Part shown: one piece after another, positions 1 to 9,397 of the stretch
Layout: each line of letters begins with the position of its first letter
Numbering within the stretch: the first letter of the stretch is position 1
Assembly: GCF_008011665.1 (NCBI RefSeq)
Contig: NZ_VOWJ01000031.1
Location: 62,001 to 126,000, forward strand
Source of the DNA: Campylobacter volucris
GTDB lineage: Bacteria > Campylobacterota > Campylobacteria > Campylobacterales > Campylobacteraceae
Direction of reading: 5' to 3'
Length of the DNA stretch: 64,000 bases
The notes under the pieces: model-generated
What the model was told of the DNA's origin: nothing
The model's database searches: none
The model's input: only the letters and a program-made list of their open reading frames with translations
Program-made: the position numbers and the translations under genes

Positions 1-62
1 TTAAAAGAATAAAATTTAAAACCAATTGCTAAAATAATAAATAAAAACAAATACGATTTCAA
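1..62 (-). CDS. rseP: N-terminus of RseP-like site-2 metalloprotease (partial)
   Basis: The frame reading off the left window edge starts with TTG at 62, overlapping the pgsA stop as TTGA. It encodes about 20 residues (MKSYLFLFIILAIGFKFYSF), a hydrophobic N-terminal membrane segment. C. jejuni has an RseP-type intramembrane zinc protease gene next to pgsA, and as I recall it the N-terminus is similar. No catalytic HExxH is inside the window, so the identity rests on synteny and this short stretch. The four-base overlap suggests translational coupling to pgsA. Confidence 0.45.
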   Translation of the reverse strand, partial: MKSYLFLFIILAIGFKFYSF

Positions 63-598
63 AATTTGTCCTTTTTTTGGTTATGTTTATAATAGGCTAA
101 TATATATTCAAAACCAGAATAAAGTGTCAATAAAAGTGCTATAAAAAGTAATATATTTGCAAATTGCCATTGCATGGTTAAAAATATTATAGCTATGATT
201 TGAAAAGCGGTTTTGACTTTACCAGCAAAAGAAGCACTTACATCAAATTGCTCGCTTATCATAATTACCCTAAATCCTGTGATAAAAAATTCTCTTACCA
301 AAATAATATAAATCATCCAAGGATCGGCTCTTTGGGTTAATAATAATCCTAAAAAAGCAGCTAGCATTAACATTTTATCAGCAAGTGGATCTATAATAGA
401 ACCAAATTTAGTTGTTTGATCCCACATTCTTGCTATATACCCATCAAAAAAATCAGTCAAAGCGGCAATGCTAAATAACACACAGGCAAAATAATTTATC
501 CAAGTTTGATGGATATTTTCAAATTTTGTGATGAGTAAAAAAAATAAAAGCGGTGCAAGTAGTATTCTTACAATAGCTAGAATGTTAGGTAAATTCAT
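59..598 (-). CDS. pgsA: CDP-diacylglycerol--glycerol-3-phosphate 3-phosphatidyltransferase
   Basis: Transfers a phosphatidyl group from CDP-diacylglycerol to glycerol-3-phosphate, the committed step to phosphatidylglycerol in the inner membrane. The 179 residues carry the full CDP-alcohol phosphatidyltransferase signature D-x2-D-G-x2-A-R-x8-G-x3-D-x3-D at about residues 49-74 (D49, D52, G53, D70, D74). Several hydrophobic helices follow (residues about 75-165) and the tail is basic. Length fits the family. It is the penultimate gene of a long minus-strand run, 48 nt behind the FabL-like reductase and overlapping the next gene by 4 nt. Confidence 0.93.
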   Translation of the reverse strand: MNLPNILAIVRILLAPLLFFLLITKFENIHQTWINYFACVLFSIAALTDFFDGYIARMWDQTTKFGSIIDPLADKMLMLAAFLGLLLTQRADPWMIYIILVREFFITGFRVIMISEQFDVSASFAGKVKTAFQIIAIIFLTMQWQFANILLFIALLLTLYSGFEYILAYYKHNQKKDKF

Positions 599-618
599 TA
601 ATTTTATAACCTTTTTTA

Positions 619-643
619 AAGTCCTTTGATAAGAAAAGGACTT
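619..643. terminator. Hairpin between fabL-like gene and pgsA (no U-tract)
   Basis: AAGTCCTTT at 619-627 pairs perfectly with AAAGGACTT at 635-643 around a 7-base loop, just beyond the stop of the reductase gene. In the direction of transcription (minus) the stem is followed by an A-rich rather than a T-rich stretch, so it is not a canonical intrinsic terminator. It may be an attenuating or RNA-processing hairpin. Confidence 0.3.
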
Positions 644-646
644 AAA

Positions 647-1426
647 TCATTTAAAAGTGGTGCCACCATCAACTATTAAGGTGTGACCTGTGATCCAATT
701 TGCTTTATCAGAACATAAAAATAAACATGCTCCAGCAAGATCTTGAGGCTCTCCAATACGATTTAATGGACTAAGATTGATTGTTGCATTTTTAACTTCT
801 TCATAATTTGTAAAAGCTTTTAACGCATCTGTGTCAATAGGTCCGCCACTAACTACATTAACACGGATATTTTTAGCACCAAGTTCTGTTGCAGCATATC
901 TTGCCATAGCTTCTACCGCTGCTTTTGCAGTTCCATGGCCTGCATAATTTTCTATATGAACTAAATTTCCAGTTGATGAGATAGAAAGAATACTTCCGCC
1001 ACCAACTTTTTCCATTCTTTTAGCTGCTTCTTGAGCCCCAACTACAAAAGCATTTACTGTAGCTGTAAAGATATTGTTGATTCCTTTAGGTTTTAATTTC
1101 ATAAATTTAGTATATCCACCAACTACTGCACGACCTGAAATGATAGCATTTGAAATGAAAAAATCAATTCTATCAAAATCAGTGTCGATTTTTTCAAATA
1201 ATTCTTTATAAGTTTCTGGTTCAAGTATATTAAATTCGTAAGCTTTTGCTTTAACTTTGTAATTGTTTTCTAAATCTTGAATTATCTCTTGAGCTAAATT
1301 AACGTTTGAGTTATAAGTAAATGCTATATTTGCTCCGACTTTGGCAAATTCATAAACTATAGCCTTACCAATACCTCTTGTTCCACCGCTAATTACTAAA
1401 GTTTTGTTTTTAAAAAAATTATCCAT
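647..1426 (-). CDS. fabL: Short-chain dehydrogenase, FabL-type enoyl-ACP reductase
   Basis: A 259-residue Rossmann-fold SDR. The nucleotide-binding motif is GGTRGIG at residues 14-20. The catalytic Tyr and Lys are spaced Y161-x6-K168 (YAGHGTAK) rather than the common YxxxK. That spacing, and the downstream VVSGGPIDTDAL, resemble Bacillus subtilis FabL, an NADPH-dependent enoyl-ACP reductase of fatty acid elongation. The C-terminal ITGHTLIVDGG is typical of SDRs. Its ATG overlaps the dapA stop by one base. Only the SDR family is certain; the FabL assignment is inferred from motif spacing, and it may be a second enoyl reductase beside a FabI elsewhere. Confidence 0.7.
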   Translation of the reverse strand: MDNFFKNKTLVISGGTRGIGKAIVYEFAKVGANIAFTYNSNVNLAQEIIQDLENNYKVKAKAYEFNILEPETYKELFEKIDTDFDRIDFFISNAIISGRAVVGGYTKFMKLKPKGINNIFTATVNAFVVGAQEAAKRMEKVGGGSILSISSTGNLVHIENYAGHGTAKAAVEAMARYAATELGAKNIRVNVVSGGPIDTDALKAFTNYEEVKNATINLSPLNRIGEPQDLAGACLFLCSDKANWITGHTLIVDGGTTFK

Positions 1427-2322
1427 TAAAATCCTTTTATATTATAGTTTTTCATTGTTGTTTCTATTTTTGCTAAGTTGCAATCGCTAGGCTTACAAAG
1501 TGGCAAGCGATACTCTAAAGTAGGAATCAAACCTGCTATGTACATAGCTGCTTTAATAGGTATAGGATTACTCTCGCAAAATAAAATTTTATTGATATTA
1601 TACAACTCATCATTAATTTTTTTAGCTTCTGTAAATTTTTCATTTAAAGCTAAATGGGTAAGTTTTGAAATCATATCAGGAAGTAAATTTGAAGTTACTG
1701 AAATTACTCCTTTTCCGCCATTAGAAAGTATAGGATAGTTGATAGCATCTTCTCCGCTTAAAAGCATCATTTTTGGCTCATGTGCTAGCAAATCAACACA
1801 TTTATCAATACTCCCGCTAGCTTCTTTCACTCCATAAATATTTTCACAATCTCTAAATAATTTTATTATGGTTTCAGTTTGCAACTCACATCCAGTTCTA
1901 CTTGGAACATTATACAAAAGAATAGGAATATCAACTTGTTTAGCTATTTCTTTATAGTGAAGATATAAGCCTTCTTGGGTTGGTTTATTATAATAAGGAG
2001 TTACACTTAAAATTCCATCAGCACCATTATCTCTTGCGAATTTAGCTAAATCTATTGCTTCATGGGTAGCGTTAGATCCAGCTCCTGCTAAAACCTTGAC
2101 ATTGCTTCCTTTACAAGCATCTAAAGCTATTTCTATGCAGATTCTATGTTCTTCGTGAGTTAGTGTTGCACTTTCTCCAGTTGTTCCAACAGGAACTATA
2201 GCGTCAATACCATTATTTATTTGTCTTTTTATAAGCTTATGATAAGTTTGCTCATCTAGTTTTCCATTTTTAAAGGGTGTAATCAATGCAGTCATTGCAC
2301 CTATGATGACATTTTTATTCAT
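1426..2322 (-). CDS. dapA: 4-hydroxy-tetrahydrodipicolinate synthase
   Basis: Condenses pyruvate with aspartate semialdehyde in the diaminopimelate/lysine pathway, feeding lysine and peptidoglycan synthesis in the cytosol. The 298-residue TIM barrel has GTTGES at residues 46-51, the catalytic tyrosine Y138 in YNVPSRTG, and the Schiff-base lysine K166 in GVKEASG. Length is normal. The start overlaps the end of the upstream peptidase gene by 8 nt and the stop overlaps the reductase start by 1 nt, so the three are probably translationally coupled. Confidence 0.96.
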   Translation of the reverse strand: MNKNVIIGAMTALITPFKNGKLDEQTYHKLIKRQINNGIDAIVPVGTTGESATLTHEEHRICIEIALDACKGSNVKVLAGAGSNATHEAIDLAKFARDNGADGILSVTPYYNKPTQEGLYLHYKEIAKQVDIPILLYNVPSRTGCELQTETIIKLFRDCENIYGVKEASGSIDKCVDLLAHEPKMMLLSGEDAINYPILSNGGKGVISVTSNLLPDMISKLTHLALNEKFTEAKKINDELYNINKILFCESNPIPIKAAMYIAGLIPTLEYRLPLCKPSDCNLAKIETTMKNYNIKGF

Positions 2323-3565
2323 TGTCTTCCTTTTTTAAAATAATGGTTGTAGAAGTATTTTCTATAAAATATTTTTTGGCACATTGAACTAAATCTTCTT
2401 TGGTAAGTAAATTAATATTTTTTTCATAATCAAGCAAAGGTTTTAAGTCTCCTTTTGCAAGATAAGATCCATAAGTATTTGCCACTGAAGTAGCATTATT
2501 TAATGAAAAAATAAATTCACTTTTAACATTATTTTTAATTTTTTCCATTACTTCATCATCAAATTTAGAATGTTTAAGATCATTCAAAATTTTCCAAAGT
2601 TCTTTTTCTACATCTATAGCTTTAATACCTTCGTTGCAAATACAAATAAAAATAAACAAATTCTCGTCAATATTTTCACTAGGATAAGCATAAAATTCAT
2701 TGATTAAACTTAATTTATCGATTAAAATTTCATTAATTAAAGAACTTTTTCCACTTCCTAAAATCTCACTTAATGCACAAAGTTTTGGCATATCTTCGTG
2801 ATTAAAAGGTGGAATTTTAAAAGCAAGAGCTAAAAGTTCTACATCGCTTTCTTTATGCAAAATGACTCGTTTGGCTCCATTTTGCACAGGTTCTTTTTCA
2901 AAAACTAATGGAATATTTTTGGTATTTTTTATATGGGAAAAATATTTTTTTGTAAGTTTAAAAACATTTTCTTCGCTAATATCTCCACTAACTAATAAAA
3001 TAGCATTTTTAGGTTGATAGAATTGTTGATGGAAATCTTTTATATCTTCTATGGTCCAATTTTGAATATCATTAGAAAAACCTATAGGAGTCCAGTGATA
3101 TGGATGATGCAAAAAAGCATGATTATATAGATTAAAATATAAATATCCTAAAGGATTATTATCAGTCCTCCATCTTCTTTCTTCTAAAACCACATCTCTT
3201 TCAGGTTGGAATTCTTCATCTTTTAAATTTAAATTTTCCATTAGCTCAGCAAAAAGCCATAAAGATTTTTCTAAATTTTCATTTGAACACTTTATATAAT
3301 AATGTGTATAATCAAAGCCTGTGCTAGCATTATCTACTCCACCAAAACCTTTGATAATTTCATCAAATTCTCCAGCTTTTAAATTTTTAGTGCTTTTGAA
3401 ATTTAAATGCTCAAGCATATGGGCTATACCACTTTTTCCCATTTTTTCATTTCTCGAACCAACTTTATAAAAAATATCTACACTAATTACTCCACTTTTT
3501 TTATTCACAGGAAGAGTATAAATTTCTAATTGGTTTTCAAGGGTAATTTTTTTATATTCTATCAT
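2315..3565 (-). CDS. M16 family zinc peptidase, single-domain pair
   Basis: A pitrilysin-type metallopeptidase of 416 residues. The inverted zinc motif H49-M-L-E52-H53 is followed 76 residues later by E129 in VVLEER, matching the HxxEH-x76-E rule, so it should be active. Residues about 180-370 form the second, inactive M16 lobe. No signal peptide is visible, so it is probably cytoplasmic. It overlaps pyrD by 4 nt upstream and dapA by 8 nt downstream. The substrate is unknown; processing of peptides is inferred from the family only. It corresponds to Cj0805 by synteny. Confidence 0.88.
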   Translation of the reverse strand: MIEYKKITLENQLEIYTLPVNKKSGVISVDIFYKVGSRNEKMGKSGIAHMLEHLNFKSTKNLKAGEFDEIIKGFGGVDNASTGFDYTHYYIKCSNENLEKSLWLFAELMENLNLKDEEFQPERDVVLEERRWRTDNNPLGYLYFNLYNHAFLHHPYHWTPIGFSNDIQNWTIEDIKDFHQQFYQPKNAILLVSGDISEENVFKLTKKYFSHIKNTKNIPLVFEKEPVQNGAKRVILHKESDVELLALAFKIPPFNHEDMPKLCALSEILGSGKSSLINEILIDKLSLINEFYAYPSENIDENLFIFICICNEGIKAIDVEKELWKILNDLKHSKFDDEVMEKIKNNVKSEFIFSLNNATSVANTYGSYLAKGDLKPLLDYEKNINLLTKEDLVQCAKKYFIENTSTTIILKKEDNE

Positions 3566-4623
3566 TTAAAATTCACTCCTATAGCTTGAGATATATGATG
3601 AAAACCATCTTGTTTTAAAAGTTCTGCTAAATTTTTATTAATTTCTTTTACTATCATCGGTCCTTTGAAAATTAAAGCTGTATAAATTTGTATTAAACTA
3701 GCTCCATTTTTAATACGCTCATAAGCAAGTTCAGCACTATCAATACCACCGCAAGCTATCAAAATCGTATCTTTGTAAATTTCTTTTGCAACTTCTTTAA
3801 AAAAAGTAGCACTTTTTTGTGCGATCAATTTCCCGCTAATTCCACCAAAATTTCGCATATTATCAATTAAAGAATAATCAATACTAGTATTTGCCATTAT
3901 AATAGCATCGACTTTTGCAGCAATTGCGCTTTTGCAAAGCGATATAGCACTATCTATATCCATATCAGGAGCAATTTTTAATATAATAGGTTTAGCAGTA
4001 AGTTCTTTTGCTTGAGCAAAAAGAGTGTTGATGAAATTTTCACTTTGTAAATCTCTTAAATTTTTAGTATTTGGCGATGATATATTAATAACAAACATAT
4101 CACATAAGTCTTTAAAATCTTTTATCAAAATTAGATAATCATTGATAGCATCATCGTTTGAAGTGTGTTTATTTTTGCCTATATTTGCAATTAATGGGAT
4201 ACTAAAAGGATATACTTTTTTAACTTGCTGAGCAATGTAATTTTTACCTTTATTATTAAACCCCATCGCATTTTGTATGCTTTCTTGTTCAACTAATCTA
4301 AAAAGTCTTGGTTTTTCATTACCTTTTTGAGCTTTTGGGGTAAAAGTACCATATTCTAAAAATCCAAATCCTAAAGCGCTTAAAGGCCTAATCATCGTAG
4401 CATTTTTATCAAAACCACCTGCTAAACCAACGGGATTATAAAAATTTAGATTAAAAATTTTTTGATGAAGCATTTCATCATTATAAATGCAATCTTTTGC
4501 AAAAAAACTCATAGATCCTGGAAAGATACAATCAATCCCACGCATACCTAATTCAACTATACTATGGGCGGTTTCGGGATCAAATTTATAAAGTAATGGT
4601 TTTATATTTTCATAATTTATCAT
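3562..4623 (-). CDS. pyrD: Dihydroorotate dehydrogenase (quinone), class 2
   Basis: Oxidises dihydroorotate to orotate in pyrimidine synthesis and passes electrons to membrane quinone through FMN. At 353 residues it has the N-terminal amphipathic extension (residues 1-40) that marks the quinone-linked class 2 enzymes. The FMN and substrate region includes NPVGLAGGFDKN (about 61-72) and INISSPNTKNLR (about 178-190), where the serine is the class 2 catalytic base. The C-terminal phosphate-binding GGI and GAS-LIQIYT motifs are present. It lies 51 nt behind msbA. Confidence 0.94.
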   Translation of the reverse strand: MINYENIKPLLYKFDPETAHSIVELGMRGIDCIFPGSMSFFAKDCIYNDEMLHQKIFNLNFYNPVGLAGGFDKNATMIRPLSALGFGFLEYGTFTPKAQKGNEKPRLFRLVEQESIQNAMGFNNKGKNYIAQQVKKVYPFSIPLIANIGKNKHTSNDDAINDYLILIKDFKDLCDMFVINISSPNTKNLRDLQSENFINTLFAQAKELTAKPIILKIAPDMDIDSAISLCKSAIAAKVDAIIMANTSIDYSLIDNMRNFGGISGKLIAQKSATFFKEVAKEIYKDTILIACGGIDSAELAYERIKNGASLIQIYTALIFKGPMIVKEINKNLAELLKQDGFHHISQAIGVNFK

Positions 4624-4674
4624 CGTATTCTCATAAAATTAATTAATATTATTTTAGCTGAAATTTCATAATCT

Positions 4675-6438
4675 TTAGTTTTCTTTTGATAATTTTTTTT
4701 CACTCTTTTGAACTTTTTGTTTGAGTTTTTTGTAAATTTCACAATTTTCCATTAGATAGGCGTCATTTCCAATTGCAGCAATTTTACCTTTATCAAGTAC
4801 AGTTATTTTGTCAGCATTTTCTATGGTGCTTAGTCTGTGAGCAATAATAAGTATTAAATGATTATGTTTTAAATCTTCAATGGTTTTTATTATAGCTTTT
4901 TCACTTTCATTATCTAAAGCTGAAGTGGCTTCATCAAAAATTAAAATTTGAGGATTTTTATACAAAGCTCTTGCAATAGCAATGCGTTGTTTTTGACCGC
5001 CTGATAAATTTTTGCCATGTTCTTGTAATAAAGTATGAATTCCTCCAAGATCTTGGACAAATTCATAAGCATTAGCTTGTTTTAATACCTCTATGATTCT
5101 TTCTTCATTATAATCTTTTGCATAAGCTATATTTTGGGCAATGGTATCGTTAAAAATATAAATATTTTGAGTAACTAAAGAAATATGCTCTCTTAAACTT
5201 GTTATATTAAATTTGCTTATATCGCTTTGATTGATTAAAATTTCTCCACTATTTTTTTCATAAAAATACATCAAAAGATTAATAATTGAAGATTTTCCTC
5301 CGCCACTTGATCCTACTAAAGCTAAAATTTCCCCTTTATTAAAAGAAAAGTTAATATCTTTTAAGACTAATTTATCTTCATAATAACTTAAGGCTACATT
5401 TTTAAAGCTTATATTTTGAATATCTTCATTTATGATGTGATTACCACCTTTGATTTTTGGCTCTAAATCTAGTAGATAAAAAGTTCTCTCGCTTGCTGCA
5501 ACCGCAATTTGTAATCTTGTAAATAAAGATGAAAGTCTTTTAATAGGAGTATAAGCTAAAAATAGTGCAGTTAAAAAGCTAAAAAATGCACCAATGGTTA
5601 AATTGCCTTCTATGACTTCTTTGCCACCAACGATAATTACAATTGCAACCCCTATTGAACCCATAGTTTCCATAAAAGGGCTACTAAGAGCTTCTATTCT
5701 AATTCCTCGTAAGGAAATTTTACAAACTTCATCATTATTTTTGCTAAATTTTTGCATTTCATTATCATTAGCATTAGAAGCTTTTATGAGTTCTATATTA
5801 GAAAAAATTTCACTTAATCTTGCTACCAAGTCTGAATTTTTTTCTTGAGTATTGCGACCTATTTTTTTAATTTTTTTAGCAAAAATTATTAGAGGTATTA
5901 TAGCAAGCGGAAGCACAATTAAAGCAAAAAAGGCTAATTTTGGACTTTGGTAAATTACTACACTTAAAAGTCCTATGGTTGAAATACTTTCTCGTAAAAT
6001 TTCTGGAATGATACTAGAGACTATATTTTGCAAAGCACCAATATCTGAAGTACATCTGCTTATAAGCTCTCCGCTTCTGTATTTTTGAAAAAAAACCATA
6101 TCCAAACGCAAAATATTATTTAAAACAAGTTCTCTTAATCTTCTTAATATATCCATACCAACATAAGAAATATAATAAGTTTGCATATAACTTCCAAGAT
6201 TTTTTAAAAAATAAATCACTACAACAAAAAGTGGCATGTAATAAAGCAAATCAATATTTTTTTCTATAAAAATTTTATTTAAAATAGGCTCTATGATATA
6301 AGCACTAGCAGCGGTTCCTCCACTAGCTAAAAGCATACCTAAAATAGCCAATGCAAAGTAAAACCAGTATTCTTTATAATAAGGTTTAAAGCGACTCAAA
6401 ACCTCTTTGAGCTTCATTTCTTTATAATTTTTATCCAT
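4675..6438 (-). CDS. msbA: Lipid A-core flippase, ABC transporter (ATPase plus permease)
   Basis: Half-transporter that flips lipid A-core lipooligosaccharide across the inner membrane. Residues about 30-310 hold six membrane helices. The nucleotide-binding domain follows with Walker A GSSGGGKSS, signature LSGGQKQR, Walker [13 protein letters not shown] and H-loop IIAHRLST. I place the start at the ATG at 6438 (587 residues, beginning MDKNYKEM), which follows GGGAAAAA and overlaps cysS by only 8 nt; a frame-extending start at 6459 would add seven residues. By synteny it is Cj0803. Other exporters of this ABC type cannot be ruled out from sequence alone. Confidence 0.87.
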   Translation of the reverse strand: MDKNYKEMKLKEVLSRFKPYYKEYWFYFALAILGMLLASGGTAASAYIIEPILNKIFIEKNIDLLYYMPLFVVVIYFLKNLGSYMQTYYISYVGMDILRRLRELVLNNILRLDMVFFQKYRSGELISRCTSDIGALQNIVSSIIPEILRESISTIGLLSVVIYQSPKLAFFALIVLPLAIIPLIIFAKKIKKIGRNTQEKNSDLVARLSEIFSNIELIKASNANDNEMQKFSKNNDEVCKISLRGIRIEALSSPFMETMGSIGVAIVIIVGGKEVIEGNLTIGAFFSFLTALFLAYTPIKRLSSLFTRLQIAVAASERTFYLLDLEPKIKGGNHIINEDIQNISFKNVALSYYEDKLVLKDINFSFNKGEILALVGSSGGGKSSIINLLMYFYEKNSGEILINQSDISKFNITSLREHISLVTQNIYIFNDTIAQNIAYAKDYNEERIIEVLKQANAYEFVQDLGGIHTLLQEHGKNLSGGQKQRIAIARALYKNPQILIFDEATSALDNESEKAIIKTIEDLKHNHLILIIAHRLSTIENADKITVLDKGKIAAIGNDAYLMENCEIYKKLKQKVQKSEKKLSKEN

Positions 6439-7813
6439 TTTTTTCCCATACAACGCCATTTGGTGTATCCATTAATAAGATATTTTCTTTAGCTAAATTA
6501 TCACGGATTTGATCAGCTAAAGTATAGTTTCTTGCTTGCTTGGCTTCATTGCGTAAAATAATTTGTTTTTCTATTTTTTTACATTCTTCTTTGCTAATGC
6601 CAAATTGAAAATATTTTATAGTGTCTACTTTTCCTATGCCAAAGATAAAACCAAGCTCATGCAAAATTTCGCTACTTAAATCTTTATATGTTTTATCTTT
6701 TGGATTTTTATCTAAATGATTATTGCACTCATTAATAAATTCATCCATAAGTGCTAAAGCTTTAGAGCTGTTTAAATCATCATTTAAAATTTCTATGATG
6801 TTTTTGGTTATTTGGTTTTTAAATTTAGGTTTTAAATCATCGAAGGCATTTAAATTTAAGCGTTTTTTCAAACGATAAAATTTATCAAGTCTTTTTTTAG
6901 AGTTTTTTAAATCCTCCAAAGAATAATTAAAATTAGCTCTATAGTGAGAGCTTAGTAGGTAAAATCTAATTGCTTCTGCACAAAATATCTTCAAAGAATC
7001 TTTTAAAAAAAAGCTATTGCCTAAGCTTTTACTCATTTTTTCACCATTAATTTGTACAAAACCATTGTGAAGCCAAAAATTTGCTAACTCATAATTATTT
7101 TTACAGCGACACTGACTTGCTTCATTTTCATGATGAGGAAAAAGTAAGTCCATTCCACCAGCATGGATATCTAATTTATCTTTATAAATACTTTCTATCA
7201 TCACAACGCATTCTGTATGCCACCCAGGTCTACCAGTGCCAAAAATAGCAGGATAAAATTTTTCATCAAATTTCCATAATACAAAATCACTTGGATTTTT
7301 TTTAGTATTATTTTCCTCTAAACGAGACTTTGTATCTTCTACACTTCTGTTTGATATGCAAAAATATTTTTTATCTTTGCTTGTATCAAAATAAATTCCA
7401 TCATCAAGTCTATATGCAAAATCTTTATCTAATAAATTTTGAATATAATCAATCATTTCTTTAATATAAGCTGTAGCTTTTGGTTTATAGTTTGGTTCTA
7501 GGATATTTAAAGCTTGCATATCATTTTCATAACTTTGGATATAAAAATTGGTAATTTCTTCTAAGCTTTTTTTGCTTTCTTGCATTTTTTTTAAAATTTT
7601 ATCATCAATATCTGTGTAATTTCTTGTAAAAATCACTTCATAGCCATTGGCTATTAGTACTCTTTGTAATAAATCAAAACAAACGCTACTTCTAGCGTGT
7701 CCTAAATGTGCATCATCATACACAGTAGGTCCGCATAAATAAATATATACTTTATTTTTTTCTTTAGGGATAAATTGACATTTTTTCTTTTGAACACTAT
7801 CAAATAAGATCAT
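6431..7813 (-). CDS. cysS: Cysteinyl-tRNA synthetase
   Basis: Class I synthetase charging tRNA-Cys. The 460 residues contain a zinc-ligand cysteine in YLCGPTVYDDAHLGHAR, whose HLGH is the HIGH motif (about residues 37-40), a second zinc site around GWHTECVVM and HHENEASQCRC, and the KMSKS loop in GEKMSKSLGNS. The C-terminal region is the usual DALR and anticodon-binding part. It overlaps murJ by 4 nt upstream and msbA downstream, inside the long minus-strand operon. Confidence 0.97.
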   Translation of the reverse strand: MILFDSVQKKKCQFIPKEKNKVYIYLCGPTVYDDAHLGHARSSVCFDLLQRVLIANGYEVIFTRNYTDIDDKILKKMQESKKSLEEITNFYIQSYENDMQALNILEPNYKPKATAYIKEMIDYIQNLLDKDFAYRLDDGIYFDTSKDKKYFCISNRSVEDTKSRLEENNTKKNPSDFVLWKFDEKFYPAIFGTGRPGWHTECVVMIESIYKDKLDIHAGGMDLLFPHHENEASQCRCKNNYELANFWLHNGFVQINGEKMSKSLGNSFFLKDSLKIFCAEAIRFYLLSSHYRANFNYSLEDLKNSKKRLDKFYRLKKRLNLNAFDDLKPKFKNQITKNIIEILNDDLNSSKALALMDEFINECNNHLDKNPKDKTYKDLSSEILHELGFIFGIGKVDTIKYFQFGISKEECKKIEKQIILRNEAKQARNYTLADQIRDNLAKENILLMDTPNGVVWEKNG

Positions 7814-9267
7814 AAAAATAAACCTTTAAAAAAATGATAACAATAAATTAAAAATTTTATCATAACACTTTTACTTTCATATAATACAAAAGCAAAAAAA
7901 CTTAAAAAGATAAAGCTTAACACCCAAAACTTAATCCTAAGTATAGCCAAAAGATTTTTAAAACCAAATTCTTTTATATTTGCAAAAAGTAGATAAAAAG
8001 CACTGATAGAGGATGCCAAAGCTATACCTAGACTTTTATATTCATCTTCTTTTATAAGTAAAATAATAACTATGCTAAAAAAAGCTGATATAAATAGAGT
8101 TTTAAAAGCAATAATAGCAGCTGTTTTTTGCTTAAATTTTGCATATAACCACAAAGAAAATAATTTTTGTAAACCAAATGGTATTAACCCTAAAAGATAA
8201 GCTTGCAATAACAATGCAGTGATGATAGTATCTTGCTCATTAAAATTTCCTCGTTGAAATAAAAATTCAACAATTTCTTTAGCTAAAACTACTCCTATAA
8301 TGGTAGCTAAGATTAGCAATACACTTAAATACTCTAAAGCTTTTTGCATAAATATCAAGGCTTTGTTTTCTTCATTTGCCTTTAGGTATTTTAAAATTTT
8401 AGGAAAACTTACTTGACTTAAAGCTATTGCAAATAAGGCCAAAGGAAGCTGAAAAACTCTATTAGAATAATACAAATACGAAATACTTCCTGCCATTAAA
8501 AAACTTGCAATAGTGGTATCAAGTAAGGAACTAAGTTGGTTTGCAGAAGAACCTAAAAGTCCATGCATAAAAGTAGAATGAAATTTATCAAGTTTTGCTT
8601 TTGTTCTTTTAAATTTAATACTCAAAAACATACTTTTTAAAATTTTAGTATTTTTTAAAGCAATCATATGCCATACAAGTTGAGCAAATCCGCTTAAAAC
8701 AGTCGCATAAGAAAAATAATATAAAGCTTTTAATGGCTCTTCTTTGCTGACAAAAAATCCAGCTATAACTACAAAAAGATTAAAAAAAGAAGCAGAGAAA
8801 GAAGTGATAAAAAATTTTTGTTTATAATTTAACAAAGCACCTAAAAAAGTAACTAAAAATATAAAAAATAAATACCAAAAATTAATCGAAACCAAAGGAG
8901 CGGCTAACAATATGGTTTTTTGATTAAATCCAAAAGCAAATATTTTTGTAAAAAAAGTAGAAAAAAAACTAACTAATACGCAAAGTAAAAAAACAATGAT
9001 GCTAAATTGAGTCAAGACATTAAGACAAAAAGCGCCTTTTTTGCTAGCTTTTAAAAAATTTGGCAAAAATGCTTGTCCAAAAGCACCTTCTGCAAAAATT
9101 CTTCTAAAAAATGCTGGCATTTTAAGGGCTACAAAAAAAATATCACTATATACGCCAGCGCCTAAGTATAAAGCTAAGATAATATCTCTTAAAACACCCA
9201 GTATTCTTGAAAATAAAATTCCTAAAGAATTGATAATAAAATTTTTAAAAATAATATTTTTTTTCAT
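7810..9267 (-). CDS. murJ: Lipid II flippase MurJ
   Basis: A polytopic MATE/MOP-superfamily protein of 485 residues with about 13-14 hydrophobic helices. It carries the MurJ N-terminal signature around LGILFSRILGVLRDIILA and FAEGAFGQAFLPNF. It moves lipid-linked peptidoglycan precursor across the inner membrane. It is the first gene of the minus-strand run and diverges from the FapA-like gene over a 130-nt intergenic region that must hold both promoters. Neighbouring msbA is a second envelope-lipid flippase. Confidence 0.93.
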   Translation of the reverse strand: MKKNIIFKNFIINSLGILFSRILGVLRDIILALYLGAGVYSDIFFVALKMPAFFRRIFAEGAFGQAFLPNFLKASKKGAFCLNVLTQFSIIVFLLCVLVSFFSTFFTKIFAFGFNQKTILLAAPLVSINFWYLFFIFLVTFLGALLNYKQKFFITSFSASFFNLFVVIAGFFVSKEEPLKALYYFSYATVLSGFAQLVWHMIALKNTKILKSMFLSIKFKRTKAKLDKFHSTFMHGLLGSSANQLSSLLDTTIASFLMAGSISYLYYSNRVFQLPLALFAIALSQVSFPKILKYLKANEENKALIFMQKALEYLSVLLILATIIGVVLAKEIVEFLFQRGNFNEQDTIITALLLQAYLLGLIPFGLQKLFSLWLYAKFKQKTAAIIAFKTLFISAFFSIVIILLIKEDEYKSLGIALASSISAFYLLFANIKEFGFKNLLAILRIKFWVLSFIFLSFFAFVLYESKSVMIKFLIYCYHFFKGLFL

Positions 9268-9351
9268 TGATTTTTATTCTTTAAATGTTATCTTGTATAT
9301 TGTAAAATTTTTATATAAACAATTTTAACGAAATTTTGATTTTATTTTAGC

Positions 9352-9357
9352 TACAAT
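9352..9357 (+). promoter_or_regulatory. Putative -10 box for the FapA-like operon
   Basis: TACAAT preceded by T-rich runs (as in Campylobacter sigma-70 promoters, which lack a clear -35) lies about 40 nt upstream of the ATG at 9398. A six-codon mini-frame (MKVLNI) starts at 9381 and its TGA overlaps the main ATG as ATGA. The call is motif-based only. Confidence 0.4.
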
Positions 9358-9397
9358 CGATTTTTAATATATAAAAATTTATGAAAGTTTTGAATAT

